The notes under the pieces are model-generated. The model saw only the letters and a list, made by a program, of their open reading frames with translations. It was not told where the DNA came from and did not search any database. Shown piece after piece: positions 11,841 through 23,893 of a stretch of 64,000 nucleotides of DNA. Source of the stretch: Przewalskia tangutica (taxonomy: Eukaryota; Streptophyta; Magnoliopsida; Solanales; Solanaceae). The stretch spans positions 36,494,446-36,558,445 of the forward strand of contig CM056724.1 of the NCBI GenBank assembly GCA_029844215.1, read 5' to 3'. Both the position numbers and the translations under genes were made by a program. Within the stretch, counting starts at the first letter, position 1; the number at the start of each line of letters is the position of its first letter.

Positions 11841-13080
11841 ATGCCTCCACGGAAGGCGACCACGAGGCAAGGCAAGAGAGGAGTCTAGTGGTACACATAG
11901 GGTTACTAGGACTCGTGCCCATACTATGCACGAGGTTATGGGTCGGTCGGCGAAGTTCACCACGCCAAAGACAGAGAGCGAGAGCGGCCGTAGCTCCAGA
12001 GGTTCCGATACCTGAGCCTCCAGTTTCGCAGCCAGGGGAAGAGTATAGGGATTATGGAGAGCAGATCAGGTTATTGACTAGCATAGTGGCAGGGCAACGC
12101 CGACAGGAGCATGTAGCTAACCCTAGAGCTGACAGTTTGAGGATTCGGGATTTTCTGGGTTGTAATCCACCCGAGTTCTATGGTTCGAGATCTGAGGAGG
12201 ATCCTCAGGAGTTCATTCGATAGGTACAACGGACTATGCAGGTGCTTAGGGCCTCGGAGACAGAGTCCGTTGTGTTAGCTTCTTACTGGTTACGCGATAT
12301 TGCGTTGAACTGGTTTGAGTCATGGGAGATGTCTAGAGGTGTTGGTGCTCTTCCCACTGTTTGGGATGAGTTCACAGAGGCCTTCTTTGATCACTTTTTG
12401 CCTCCTGAGATGAGGAGAGCCCGCGTGGATAGATTCTTGACATTGAGACAGAATAGGAGGACTATCAGAGAGTACAACCTGAAGTTTGACTCGTTGGCCA
12501 GGTATGCGATCACTATTGTGGCTGACATGGAGGACAGAGTTTACCGCTATGTGATGGGGCTAGACCGTTATATGATTACAACATGCCTGGAAGTGGCCCT
12601 TCAGCCAGGTATGGATATTGCCAGGATACATGCTTATGCACAGGGGATTGAGGACAGAGAGAGAAAGGATCAGCCAGACCGTGCCACCCAAGAGGCGTGA
12701 CAACAGGGTTTCGTGGTAATTTTCGAGGCGACAGCAATTTCGCGAGTTAGGTCCACATTTCAGTCGACACAAAGTGCTTCTTCTCGGTTTTCGCGCGAGG
12801 TCCGATCACCGAGTTATTCGAGAGCGGTCGTGGCTCCGTGACTTCGGTTTCGCAGAGGCAAAGCATCAGAATCGATCGAGACCGACCCTATCTCGGTGTG
12901 TTCGATGCGGTAGATCTCACCTGGGCGAGTGTCGTACTGCTTCGGGAGCTTGTTTCTCTTGTGGCCAGCAGGGCCATATGAAGAGGGATTGTCCAACCAG
13001 AGGCGGCGTGGGTGGTATGGTTCAGCCGATAGGGTCAGTTGCTGGGTCTTCTTCTTCTGTGGTTATGCACCCCGGAGGGC
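11841..13080 (+). pseudogene. gag: Element A gag (capsid and nucleocapsid), broken
   Basis: The likely start is ATG at 11841 (MPPRKATTRQGKRGV), stopped at once by TAG at 11886-11888. Gag-like sequence then continues in another frame with YRDYGEQIRLL and RIRDFLGCNPPEFYGSRS, meets an in-frame TAG at 12221-12223, and goes on from 12224 to 12700 through the capsid core (YWLRDIALNWFESWEMSRG, FLTLRQNRRTIREYNLKFDS). A further shift near 12700 leads to the nucleocapsid part, where CFSCGQQGHMKRDC (12951-12992) is a perfect CCHC knuckle and CVRCGRSHLGEC just upstream is an imperfect one. Gag would assemble the particle and bind RNA. No full-length product is possible from this reading. Confidence 0.9.
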
Positions 13081-13667
13081 AAGGTGTTCACGGGCCGGCA
13101 GGCCGCGGCAGAGGTCGTAGTGGAGGTCCTAGTTCTAGCGGTCCACAGAACCACATATATTCCTTAGCCAACCGAAAAGATCAGGAGGCTTCCCCGGATG
13201 TCGTCACAGGTACATTATTGATTTCATGCTGTGACGTTTATGCTTTGATAGATCCAGGTTCTACCTTGTCCTATGTGTCCCCTCTTATTGTTGGTAGAAT
13301 AGTTATAGAGCCGGTATCGATAGAGCCTTTTGAGGTAGTTATGTCAGTGGGTGATTCGGTGTTAGCTGAGCAGGTGTACAAAGATTGTCCGGTGTTTATA
13401 TACAGTCGGCAGACCCTAGCAGACTTGATAGAGTTGGAGATGACATATTTTGACGTCATTATGGGTATGGACTGGTTGACTTCTTGTTATGCCAACGTTG
13501 ACTGTAGAGACAGGTTGGTCCGATTCCAGTTTCCCAGTGAGCCGGTTATTGAGTGGAAGGGCAATACATCGTCACCGAGGGGTAGGTTTATTTCGTACCT
13601 CAAGGCTAGAAAGATGGTGCAGAAAGGGTATATCTATCATCTGGTTCGGGTATTCGATACGAGGTGA
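13081..13667 (+). pseudogene. pol: Element A aspartic protease
   Basis: This is continuous with the nucleocapsid frame (open 12774-13667). The active site reads ALIDPGSTLSYV, with the catalytic Asp codon at 13251-13253. A D-x-G-S core with proline is a known variant in plant chromoviruses. A hydrophobic IMGMDWL block follows (about 13460-13480), as usual at the end of these proteases. An in-frame TGA at 13665-13667 separates it from RT, where related elements read through as one polyprotein. The enzyme would cleave Gag-Pol inside the particle. Confidence 0.85.
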
Positions 13668-14580
13668 AGTGCGTTCTTGATCGATTCACCCGTGGTTAGA
13701 GAGTTTCCGGATGTCTTCCCAGATGAGCTCTCAAGTATTCCTCCCGAGAGGGAGATTGAGTTTTGTATTGATGTGTTGCCAGACACTCGGCCTATATCTA
13801 TTCCGCCGTACAAGATGGCACCTGCTGAGTTGAGAGAATTGAAGGACCAGCTGAAAGATTTGCTGGAAAAAGGCTTCATTAGGCCTAGTATTTCTCCCTG
13901 GGGAGCGCCGGTTTCTTTGTTAAAAAGAAGGATGGGACGCTGCGTATGTGTGTTGACTACAGGCAGCTGAATAAGGTAACCATCAAGAATAGATACCCCC
14001 TCCCCAGGATTGATGATTTGTTTGACCAGTTGCAGGGTGCGAGGTGTTTCTCCAAGATAGACTGCGTCCTGTTATCATCAAAGCGAGTTGTGGAGGCGTA
14101 CATCCCAAGATCGCATTCGTGACCCGATATGGGCATTATGAGTTCAGGGTGATGTCCTTCGGTTTGACTTCAGCGGTATTTATGGATTTGATGAACCGGG
14201 TGTGCAAGCCATTTTTGGATACGTTTGTTATAGTATTCATTGATGACATCCTGGTTTATTCTCGCACAGAGCAGGAGCATGCAGATCACTTGAGGAAGGT
14301 ACTTGGGGTCCTCCGAGCCGGCGATTACGCCAAGTTCTCCGTGTGAGTTTTGGTCGCCTCAGGCATTCTTGGGCACATTATCTGGCCGATTTGTTCAGGT
14401 TGATACAACAAAGATTGAGACGGTCAAGACTTGGCCGAGACCTACTACTCCGACGGAGGTGCGCAACTTCTTGGGGCTGACAAGTTATTATCGTAGGTTT
14501 GTGGAGCAGTTCGCTTCGATATCAACACCATTGACTAGCCGACTCGAGCGGCTAAGTTCCGCCGACGTGTGAGAAGGGCT
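13668..14580 (+). pseudogene. pol: Element A reverse transcriptase
   Basis: It begins with the conserved EFPDVFPDEL and IPPYKMAPAELRELKDQL entry region (frame open to 13970). A frameshift near 13920 moves to the YRQLNKVTIKNRYPLPRIDD segment. Another frame (14044-14346) holds the palm: YGHYEFRVMSFGL, then the catalytic FIDDILVYS with the Asp pair at 14242-14247. After one more shift (14303-14572) the connection FLGLTSYYRRF is readable. The key catalytic residues are present, but at least three frame changes and a missing piece after SKID near 14060 break it. RT would copy element RNA into cDNA. Confidence 0.9.
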
Positions 14581-14639
14581 TCCGCCATCAAGGAAAGGTT
14601 GACGACGGCTCCAGTTCTTACTCTTCCCGAGGGGTTATA

Positions 14640-15209
14640 GGGCTACGTGATTTATTGTGATGCCTCGGGTATCGGGCTAGCCGTATTGATGCAGCACGAC
14701 AAGGTTATAGCCTATGCCTCCCGGCAGCTACGGAAGCATGAGAGAAATTACCCTACTCACGACTTAGAGTTGGCCGCAGTTATTCATGCCTTGAAGATTT
14801 GGAGACATTATTTATACGGGGTTCATATGGATATTTATACAGACCACAAGAGCCTCCGACATCTTCGTGCATGCGGTTTGAACTTGGCTGCAGAAGGTGG
14901 TTAGAGTTGCTGAAGAATTATAATGTTGATATCCTATACCATCCGGGAAAAGCCAATGTGGTTGCAGATGCTCTGAGTCATAGGTCTATGGGGAGTCTGT
15001 CAGTGGTACATCCAGATAGACAGGACATAGTCTGTGAGATCCATCAGCTGGCAAGCCTTGGGGTTCGATTGGTCGATACTGTTGATAGTGGGGTACGGGT
15101 TCGAGAGGTTTCCGAGTCTTCCATCGTTGAGGAGGTGAAGAGGCGACAATATGAGGATCCAGTTCTGATACGGTATCGAGGTACGACTCTTCGAGAGGAG
15201 AAGAGTTGA
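14640..15209 (+). pseudogene. pol: Element A RNase H and linker
   Basis: VIYCDASGIGLAVLMQ (Asp codon 14659-14661), ASRQLRKHERNYPTHDLEL and the IYTDHKSLRHL box give the three conserved RNase H blocks. A frameshift near 14870 moves to RRWLELLKNYNVDILYHPGK and VVADALS, the last RNase H block. The frame then runs through the linker to TGA at 15207-15209. RNase H would remove the RNA strand of the cDNA hybrid. Confidence 0.88.
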
Positions 15210-16370
15210 TTTAAGGTAGCACCTGATGGGGTGCTAAGATACGAGGGCAGATTGTGCGTTCCCGATGTTGCAGGACTTCATCAGCAGATTCTGGGGGAGG
15301 CACACAGTGCTCGTTACTCTATTCATCCGGGGTCGACTAAGATGTACACTGACCTCAGATGTATGTATTGGTGGGATGGCCTAAAGAGGGATGTGGCAGG
15401 GTTTGTTGCTCAGTGTCTGAATTATCAGCAGGTCAAGGTTGAGCACCAGAAGCCCGGTGGGCTATTGCAGGCAATTGATATTCCGACATGGAAGTGGGAG
15501 ATGATCAACATGGATTTTGTTACAGGGTTACCTCGTACTCAGAGGAAGTGTGATTCCATCTGGGTTATTGTAGACAGGCTGACGAAATCAGCCCATTTTC
15601 TTCCAAATGACTACGTATTCTACCGAGGATTATGCTAGATTGTATATCGTGAGATTGTGAGATCGCATGCAGTTCCTATATCTATTATATCGCATGCAGG
15701 GCCCGGTTATGGCTAACTTCCGAGGTCTTTCCGAAAGGGTTAGGGACACAGTGAGTCTCGATCGCTTCATCCTCAGACCGACGGACAGGCAGAGTGTACT
15801 ATCCAGACACTTGAGGATATGCTGCGGGCCTGTGTTATTGATTTTAGGGGTAGCTGGGAGGATCATTTGCCTCTTGTGGAGTTTTCTTATAACAACAACT
15901 ACCATTCTAGCATTCAGATGGAGCCATATGAGGCTTTTTATGGGCGGAAGTGTAGGTCGCCGATTGGTTGGTTCGACGTGGGCGAGGTTCAGTTAGTTGG
16001 CCCAGACTTGATTCAGCAGATTGTGAATAAGATGAAGCTTATCCAGGAAAGACTGCTAGCAGCGCAGAGTCGGCAGAAGTCTTATGCAGATAATCGGCGT
16101 CGACACTTGGAATTTCAGGTAGACGATTGGGTCTTCTTGAAGGTATCACCCATGAAGGGTGTGATGAGATTCGAAAAGAAGAGGAAACTTAGCCCAAGGT
16201 ACATTGGGACTTACCAGATCATCCGTAGAGTAGGCAAGGTTGCCTATGAGTTGGATCTGCCATCAGATTTAGAGACGGTACATCCAGTCTTCCATGTTTC
16301 TATGTTGCGGAAGTGTATCAGAGATCCATCGAGAGTTTTCCCAGCTAGTGATGTCCAGGTGACAGAGGGA
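15210..16370 (+). pseudogene. pol: Element A integrase, damaged zinc finger and core
   Basis: The frame open to 15638 carries the N-terminal HHCC region (HPGSTKMYTDLRCMYWW...). The second Cys of the CxxC pair is changed, reading CLNYQQ. The first core Asp lies in INMDFVTGLP (codon 15513-15515), followed by VDRLTKSAHF. The stretch 15639-15818, where the second catalytic Asp is expected, is frame-disrupted. The third core block (AE...TIQTLEDMLRAC) overlaps 15790-15830. The C-terminal frame (from 15819) has FSYNNNYHSSIQMEPYEAFY, a GPY/F-like KLSPRYIGTYQIIRRVGKVA, and VHPVFHVSMLRKC. Integrase joins the cDNA to host DNA; this copy should be inactive. Confidence 0.88.
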
Positions 16371-16742
16371 TTATCCTATGAGGAGAGTCCCATAGCGATA
16401 ATCGATCGCCACGTCAGGCGACTGCGGACCAAGAATGAGGCTTCCGTCAAAGTCTTATGGCGGAATAATAATAGGGAGGAGATGACCTGGGAAGCAGAAG
16501 AGGACATGATGAAGAAGTATCCTCACTTATTTTCAACACCTTCAGGTAATTCATTTCCCTTACTTGTGAAGTATTTTGATTACGTGCTATTATGTTGCCA
16601 CGTGTGGCATTATTGGTATGTAGGGGTTGTAAAAGGAGACTATGTCACTATCTATAAGATTGACTCCGAAAGAACATTTGGGGACTATGTCACTATCTAT
16701 AAGATTGACTCCGAAAGAACATTCGGGGACGAATGTTTCTAA
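16371..16742 (+). pseudogene. pol: Element A C-terminal chromodomain and tail
   Basis: The same open frame as the integrase C-terminus continues through LSYEESPIAIIDRHVRRLR, VKVLWRNNNREEMTWEAEED and MMKKYPHLF (16371-16532). This has the length and layout of a chromovirus chromodomain, with the W-x-N and E-x-TWE features. In the family such domains bind or favour heterochromatin and bias integration, which suits the satellite location. The frame then runs to TAA at 16740-16742 through a 15-residue tandem duplication. Confidence 0.88.
16638..16727 (+). repeat. 45-bp in-frame tandem duplication before the PPT of element A
   Basis: GACTATGTCACTATCTATAA starts at 16638 and again at 16683. The period of 45 bp keeps the reading frame and doubles a YKIDSERTFGDYVT-type segment. 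Element C has one copy of the matching sequence (about 60120-60165), so the duplication is specific to A or its family. Confidence 0.9.
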
Positions 16743-16753
16743 GGGGGGAAGAA
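16741..16753 (+). other. Element A polypurine tract
   Basis: AAGGGGGGAAGAA lies immediately before the TG of the 3' LTR. Confidence 0.93.
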
Positions 16754-19502
16754 TGTTACGCCCCGTAATTTCAAGAGAATAAGATGAGAACGTACGAAAG
16801 GAAATAAGATTTGAATTTGGAAAGATAAGTTGGCAAAAATGTTTTTAGGCAGATTTTTAGTCAACTTTGGAGTGCGATATATCCCAGTTTATTAAGAGTT
16901 TTTAGGTGTTTAAAAAGCCTAATATGAAGTTCGTTGAATGTAGTTTCCAACGCAATAAACCGCTCGTCGATAGGACATCGAAGCGGAGAATTATGGACAT
17001 TAGAAGTCAGCTGGCAGAAGTGAAGGAAAAAAATATTCCACCAGCGCCGTTGTAGGTCATGCGCCGTAAGTCTCGAAACTTTCGAGTTGCAGCCACGGCG
17101 CCGAATCGTGGTCGCGCGCCGAGGAGGGATTTTTCGCGGAAAATGGGTAAAAATCAGAAGATATTTGTGTAGAGGCCTATGGGAGGGCGACAAGTGTCCC
17201 TCCCATCTTGTAGACCAAGAAAGGTCTTATATTATGACCAAGTCTTGCAAGACTTGGTCATTTGCAAAGATTCATCCAAAAGAAATTCCTCTTCTCTTCT
17301 CTCTAAAAATTTAAAGAACCCTAAGCCTAGTGAAATTATTGAAGAGGCGGCAAGAAGATAAAATGTTAATAAACTTGTAGATAGTTCGTGTGGATGATTT
17401 TTACGTGAAAAGGAGTTGCGGAAAAAGGGCTACAGTGGGCGAAATCCTAAAGGTAAAATTCCCTCTCCTCTTGGAAGTAAATTAGGATACATGTAATAGT
17501 TGATATTGATCATGTGAATTATGTATTGAAGTCGATAAGTGTTATAGAATATTGGGAGCCTAAATCCGAACACGAGCTTATTAGCCATTGAAAGTACAAT
17601 ACAAATTGGTCAATAGTTATAATCGTCGCATGTTATCTAAATAAGGGATTATAGTTGTTGAGATTGGTTGCGACTATATAACATGTGAGAACGATAATAT
17701 TGGATTGTTTTATATGAATTGTGGTGTAGAATTTTATACGTCCTGTAAGGCATATAATCCCCTTTGATTGGTTGATGTGTTGAGCCTTAAATGTGGCATG
17801 TTTGGCTATTGAATTCGGGCCTTGAAAACGGTGGAAAGGTACATAGAAACAATGGAAGTGATGTCCAATTTTCCGTAGAATTAAGTGACTTTACACTTAG
17901 AATATTCTACGTTTGAAACTAGAAGTTGATAGACGTGTTATGGTCATTATAGGTTGACATACTACGTACGACATATTGGACTTAGCAAGTGGGTTGAACC
18001 GAAGAGGTATGTGGAACTTTTCTTATCTCTTGAGCACGAGTAGTTATAAATGTATAGTACGGTAGACGTACGAGCTTTAAATGAATTCAGTTTCATTTGG
18101 TATCCTTGACTTGTTTTAAGAATGTCCAAGTTGGTTGAGTTAGAGAATTAACTCACTTGTTTTTAAAAGGATAAGAATGCCTTAGTGTCCAAAACATAAA
18201 GTTAGTATAACGGCTTTATGTGAAGTTGGTTATAATAACTTTATGGAAAGATAAAAGAATGGTTTACTCTAGCGATGTAAATAAAGATAAATGACTTGAA
18301 ATGAAGAAAGACAAATTGATTTAAAGGCATCAATTGCTTAAAGTTTTAAAGTAAAAAGTCACTTGGTTTAGAAGCTTATAAATGTATTTTTAAAAGGTAT
18401 TGTGACTTGTCTTGAAAAGTAGATATGACTTGATACTACGGTTATTAGTATCTTGGAGTTTTATATGAAAAAGAGTCATTTTAAAAGAATGGAAGTACGT
18501 AGTACTTTGGGTTAAATTCTCGGAACTTTCATGATACGATAGTGCCTTAAGTTAAAAGAAATGAGAGTGCATGCTAATTAAGTTTAATTAGAAGTTAAGG
18601 GGTTTCTTAACTTGCTTATGTTATTTATAGTAGCCTGTTGTGCTTGTGATATATTGTTCATTACGGGGTCATTCCCCGGGCTTGTGGCATTTGCATATCC
18701 CGTGGATTTGCTACCCACGATGCGAGGAATACCTCATGCGAGTTCGTAGGGCTCATGCGGGTGAAATAGTCCTATGCGGGGTGGACCAGTCCTATGCGAG
18801 GAAATTACCTCATGCGGGTCCATACGGCCTATGCGGGTGAAATAGTCCCAGGAGTAGGATTGCGTGATAATACTACGGGCGGATGGTCCTAGGTTAATCA
18901 CAGGCTTCCTATTTTGAGAACCGGAAATGTTTATGTTGTTACTCTCATTGTTAGTAAGGCACAATATACTGTTAATTTCATTATCATACATGTCTCCAGC
19001 TTTATTTTAGACTTATGATGTAAATTACAGTATTTCCAGTTTTACATACTTGGTACATATTATGTACTGACCCCCCTTTTCCTCGGAGGGCTGCGTTCAT
19101 GCCGCAGGTAGGGGTAAGCAGGTGGTGGATCCTCACTCTTAGGATCACTGATCAGTTGTCGGAAGCTCCATTTTTCCGGAGGCTTGTCTTTTGGTACGGT
19201 TTTCCCTGATGTTGTAGATTTATGTACATTCAGGGGTATGACGGGACCCTGTTCCGTCACAGTTGTTATTCCTAGAGGTCTGTAGTCATATATTGTGGAT
19301 TGGGTTGTAAGAAAAAATATGTAACTATTTTATTTTGGGTTATGTTTATTTCACGGAAGGTGGCCTTATCGACTAGCCTGTTGATATTTATTGTCAAAGT
19401 ATTTTATGAGTTTATGTATGTTCTACTGCTATTCTCTGTTGTATACATGTAAGGGGTTCCCAGGTAGGGCACCACTCGCGTGCCCGGGGTCGGGTCGTGA
19501 CA
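16754..19502 (+). repeat. Element A 3' LTR
   Basis: This 2,749-bp copy of the 5' LTR starts TGTTACGCC and ends GGGTCGGGTCGTGACA. Most stretches match the 5' copy closely. The exception is the GC-rich patch (about 17035-17130 against 9165-9270), where the two copies differ by several indels. The conserved inverted repeat is at 17874-17911 and the tandem module at about 18715-18845. Confidence 0.95.
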
Positions 19503-19507
19503 CTATG
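19503..19507. other. Right target-site duplication of element A (CTATG)
   Basis: This matches 8877-8881 exactly and is followed by satellite sequence in phase with the left side. Confidence 0.93.
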
Positions 19508-19790
19508 CCCTTGCTAAATACATAATACGTAGAAAAACCTATTATGCACTTGCTAAATTCATAATACGTAGACAACACTATTATGTAATTACTAAATGCA
19601 TAGTACGTAAAAAATCAATTTGCACTTGCTAAATGCATAGTACGTAAAAAACCTATTATGCACTTACTAAATGCATAGTACATAGAAAAACCTATTATGC
19701 ACTTGTTTAATGCATACTACGTAGAAAAACTTATTATGCACTTACTAAATGCATACTACGTAGAAAAACCTATTATGCACTTGCTAAATT

Positions 19791-20024
19791 CATAGTATAT
19801 AAAACCCCTATTATGCACTTTCTAAATGCATACTACGTACATAAACCTATTATACACTTGTTAAATGCATAGTACGTAGAAAAACTTATTATACACATGC
19901 TAAATGCATAGTATATAAAACCCCTATTATGCACTTTCTAAATGCATACTACGTACATAAACCTATTATACACTTGTTAAATGCATAGTACGTAGAAAAA
20001 CTTATTATACACATGCTAAATGCA
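19791..20024. repeat. 116-bp local duplication of three short monomers
   Basis: CATAGTATATAAAACCCCTA begins at 19791 and again at 19907, and the following monomers match through the ACACATGCTAAATGCATAG end. It is a recent duplication of three 39-bp units. Confidence 0.85.
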
Positions 20025-20029
20025 TAGAA

Positions 20030-20560
20030 AGCCAAGAAAAACAGTCTTGTGATTGACAACCATAACTTTGTCATGGCCGACGTCGCTTATTATTGTATTT
20101 CTATGCCAAATAACTCAAATTCATGATTTTTTGGACTTTCGGTGGGTATTAGCACAGGAATTTTCTAGAATCCTGTCACCGGTCTTTCATTGGCCTGAAA
20201 TTTACTTGGCCATCAAAAGCAGGCTGCTGATCGACACATATTACTTCATCATTGCCGACGTCACGTATTATTGCATTTCTAAGCGGAGAAACTTAAATTC
20301 GTGATTTTTTTTTGCACTTTCAATGGGTATTACCACACATATTTTCTAGAATTCGGTCAACGATCTTTAATTGACATAAAATTCTCCTGGTCCATCACAA
20401 ACAGGCTTGTGATCGACACCAATTAATTCTTCATGGCCGAGGTCACATATTATTGCATTTCTAAGCCCAGAAACTCAAATTCGTGATTTTTGTATTTTTG
20501 GTGGTTGTTAGCACACAGACTTTCTAGAATCCGGTCGACAGTTTCTGATTGGCCTAAAAC
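20030..20560. repeat. Triple block of the about 180-bp satellite monomer
   Basis: Three diverged monomers stand in tandem. Each has the layout AACAGGCT-TG-TGATCGACAC, CTTCGTCATGGCCGACGTC, TATTATTGCATTTCTAAGCC, CACTTTCGGTGGGTATTAGC, TTTTCTAGAATC and GGTCTTTGATTGGCCT. The first has GGAATTTTCTAGAATCCTGT, the second GCGGAGAAACTTAAATTCG and the third GCCGAGGTC. The same first-second-third order recurs in the later triple blocks, so the triple is itself a higher-order unit. Confidence 0.85.
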
Positions 20561-23500
20561 CTATTATGCACTTGCGAAATGCATAGTACGTAAAAAATCT
20601 ATTATGCACTTGTTAAATACATAGTACGTAGAAAAAACTATTATGCACTCGCTAAATGCATAGTACGTAAACAAAACTTATTATACACTTCCGAAATGCA
20701 TAGTAAATTAAATGCACTTGTTAAATCCATAGTACTTACAAAAGCCTATTATGCACTTGCTAAATGCATACTACGTAGAAAAACCTATTATGCACTTGCT
20801 TAATGCAAAATATGTAGAAAAAATTATTATGCACTTGCTAAATGCATAGTAAGCCAAGAATAACAAACTTGTGATCGACTCCCATAATTTTGTCATGGCC
20901 GACGTCGCATATTATTACATTTAGCACACATATTTTCTAGCATCTAGTCGATGGTCTCTGATTGTCCTAAAACCTATTATGCACTTGCTAAATACATAGT
21001 ACGTAGACAACTCTATTATGCACTTGCTAATGCATAGTACGTAAAAAAACCTAATATGCACTTGCTAAATGCATAGTACGTAAAAACCCTATTATGCACT
21101 TGATATATGCATAATACGTAGAAAAACCTATTATGCACTTGCTAAATGCATAGTCTGTGGAAAACGTATTATGTACTTGCTAAATTCATAGTACGTAAAA
21201 ACTCTACTATGCACTTGCTAAAATGCATAGTATATAGAAAACCTATTATGCACTTGCAAAATTTAAAGTACGTAAAAACTCTATTATGCACTTGCTAAAT
21301 GCATACTACGTAGAAAAATATATTATGCATTTGTTAAATACATAGTACGTAGAAAAACCTATTATGCACTTGCTAAATGCATAGTAAGCCAAAACAAATA
21401 GGCTTTTGATCGACATCCATAACTTCGTCATGGCCGACGTCACATATTATTGCATTTATAAGCCTAGAAACACAATTTCGTGATTTTTTACACTTTCGGT
21501 GGATATTATCACACATATTTTGTAGCACCTAGTCGACGCTCTCTGATTGACCTAAAACTTATTATGCACTTCCTAAATACATAGTACGTAGAAAAACCTC
21601 TAATATGCACTTGCTAAATTCATAGTACGTAGAAAAATCTATTATGCACTTGCTAAATGCATACTACATAGAAAAATCTATTATGCACTTGCTAAATGCA
21701 TAATACGTAGAAAAACCTATTATGCACTTGTTAAATGCATAGTAAGCCAAGAAAAACTGGATTGTGATCGACAACCATAATTTCGTCATGGCCGACGTCG
21801 CTTATTATTGCATTTCGAAGCCAAAAAACTCATATTCACGATTTTTTGGACTTAAGGTGGTGGGTATTAGCACAGGAATTTTCTAGAATCCTGTCACCGG
21901 TCTTTGATTGGCCTGAAATTTACATAGCCATCAAAAACAGGCTGTTGATTGACACATATTACTTCGTCATTGCCGACGTCACGTTTTAATGTATTTCTAA
22001 GCGGAGAAACTTAAATTCGTGATTTTTTTGCACTTTCAATGGTTATTACCACACATATTTTCTAGAATCCATTCAACGGTCTTTGATTGACCTAAAATTC
22101 TCCTAGTCCATCAGAAACAGACTTGTGATCAACACCAATTACTTCGTCATGGCCGAGGTCGCATAATATTGCATTTCTAAGCCCAGAAACTCAAACTCGT
22201 GATTTTTTGCATTTTCGGTGGGTGTTAGCACACAAATTTTCTAGAATTCAGTCGACGGTTTCTGATTGGCCTAAAACCTATTATGCACTAGTTAAATACA
22301 TAGTACGTAGAAAAACCGAATATACACTTGCGAAATGCATAGTACGTAAAAAATCTATTATGCAATTGCTAAATACATAGTACGTAGAAAAAACTATTAT
22401 GCACTTGCTAAATGCATAGTACGTAAACAAAGCCTATTATGCACTTACTAAATGCATAGTATGTAAAAACTCTATTATGCACTTTCTAAATGCATAGTAC
22501 ATAAAAATCCTATAATGCACTATCTAATTGCATAGTACATAAAAAAAACCCTATTATGCACTTGCTAAATGCATAATACGTAGAAAAACGTATTATGCAC
22601 TTGCTAAATGCATACTACGTAGAAAAACCTATCATGCACTTGTTAAATGCATAGTACGTAGAAAACGTATTATGCACTTGATAAATTCATAGTACGTAAA
22701 AACTCAATTATGCACTTGCTAAATGCATAGTACATAGAAAACCAATTATGCACTTGCAAAATATATAGTACGTAAAAATCATATTATGCACTTGCTAAAT
22801 GCATACTACGTAGATAAACATATTATGCACTTGCTAAATGCATAGTACGTAGAAAAACCTATTATGCACTTGCTAAATACATAGTACGTAAAAACCCTAT
22901 GATGCACTTTCTAAATGCATAATACATAAAAAAAATCCTATTATGCACTTGCTAAATGCATAATACGTAGAAAAATTTATTATGCACTTGCTAAATGCAT
23001 AGTACGTAGAAAACGTATTATGCACTTGATAAATTCATAGTACGTAAAAACTCTATTATGCACTTTTTAAATGCATAGTACATAGAAAACCTATTATGCA
23101 CTTGCAAAATTTATAGTACGTAAAATACCTATTATGCACTTGCTAAATACATACTACGTAGATAAACATATTATGCACTTGCTAAATTCATAGTTAGCCA
23201 TGAAAAACAGGCTTAAGATCGACATCCATTACTTCGTCATGGCCGACGTTACATATTATTGCATTTCTAATCCCAGAAACACAATTTCATGATTTTTTAC
23301 ACTTTCGGTGGGTATTAGCACACATATTTTCTAGCACCTGGTCGACAATCTCTGATTGACCTAAAACCTATTATGCACTTGCCAAATAGATAGTACGTAG
23401 AAAAACCTATTATGCACTTGCTAAATTCATAGTACGTTGACAACCCTATTATGCAATTGCTAAATGCATAGTACTTAAAAAAACTAATTATGCATTTGCT

Positions 23501-23893
23501 AAATGCATGATACGTAAAAAAAACCAATTATGCACATGCTAAATGCATAGTACGTAAAAAACCTATTATGCACTTGCTAAATGCATAGTACATAGAAAAA
23601 TCTATTATGCACTTGCTAAATGCATACTACGTAGAAAAACTTAATATGCACTTGCTAAATGCATAGTACGTAGAAAACCTATTATGAACTTGCTAAATTC
23701 ATAGTACGTAAAAACCCTATTATGCACTTGCTAAATGCATAGTACGTAGAAAACCTATTATGCACTTGCTAAATTCATAGTACGTAAAAACCCTATTATG
23801 CACTTTCTAAATGCAATCTACGTAGATAAACCTATTATGCACTTGCTAAATGCATAGTACGTAGAAAAACCCATTATGCACTTGCTAAATGCA

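Larger units (their letters stand above)
8882..19502 (+). mobile_element. Element A: full-length Tekay/Del-type chromovirus, mutated
   Basis: This is a 10,621-bp Ty3/gypsy element with all structural parts: TSD, 5' LTR, PBS, gag, protease, RT, RNase H, integrase, chromodomain, PPT, 3' LTR and TSD. The LTRs of about 2.75 kb, the iMet-type PBS and a C-terminal chromodomain after integrase fit the Tekay/Del chromovirus lineage (family knowledge; the lineage call needs an RT tree). The LTRs differ by only a few percent over most stretches read by eye, so the insertion is fairly young. Even so the coding region contains several stops and frameshifts. Some of those may be sequencing errors, because indels cluster in GC-rich or CG/CCWGG contexts. 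Confidence 0.95.

Noticed and set aside
23315..23527. Open frames in the satellite with repeated KCIIGF/YYAFSKC peptides (also 32521-32721 and 33425-33640)
   Set aside because: The peptides are translations of the 39-bp monomer, a multiple of three, which repeats the same 13 residues. There is no start context, domain or conservation beyond the DNA repeat.
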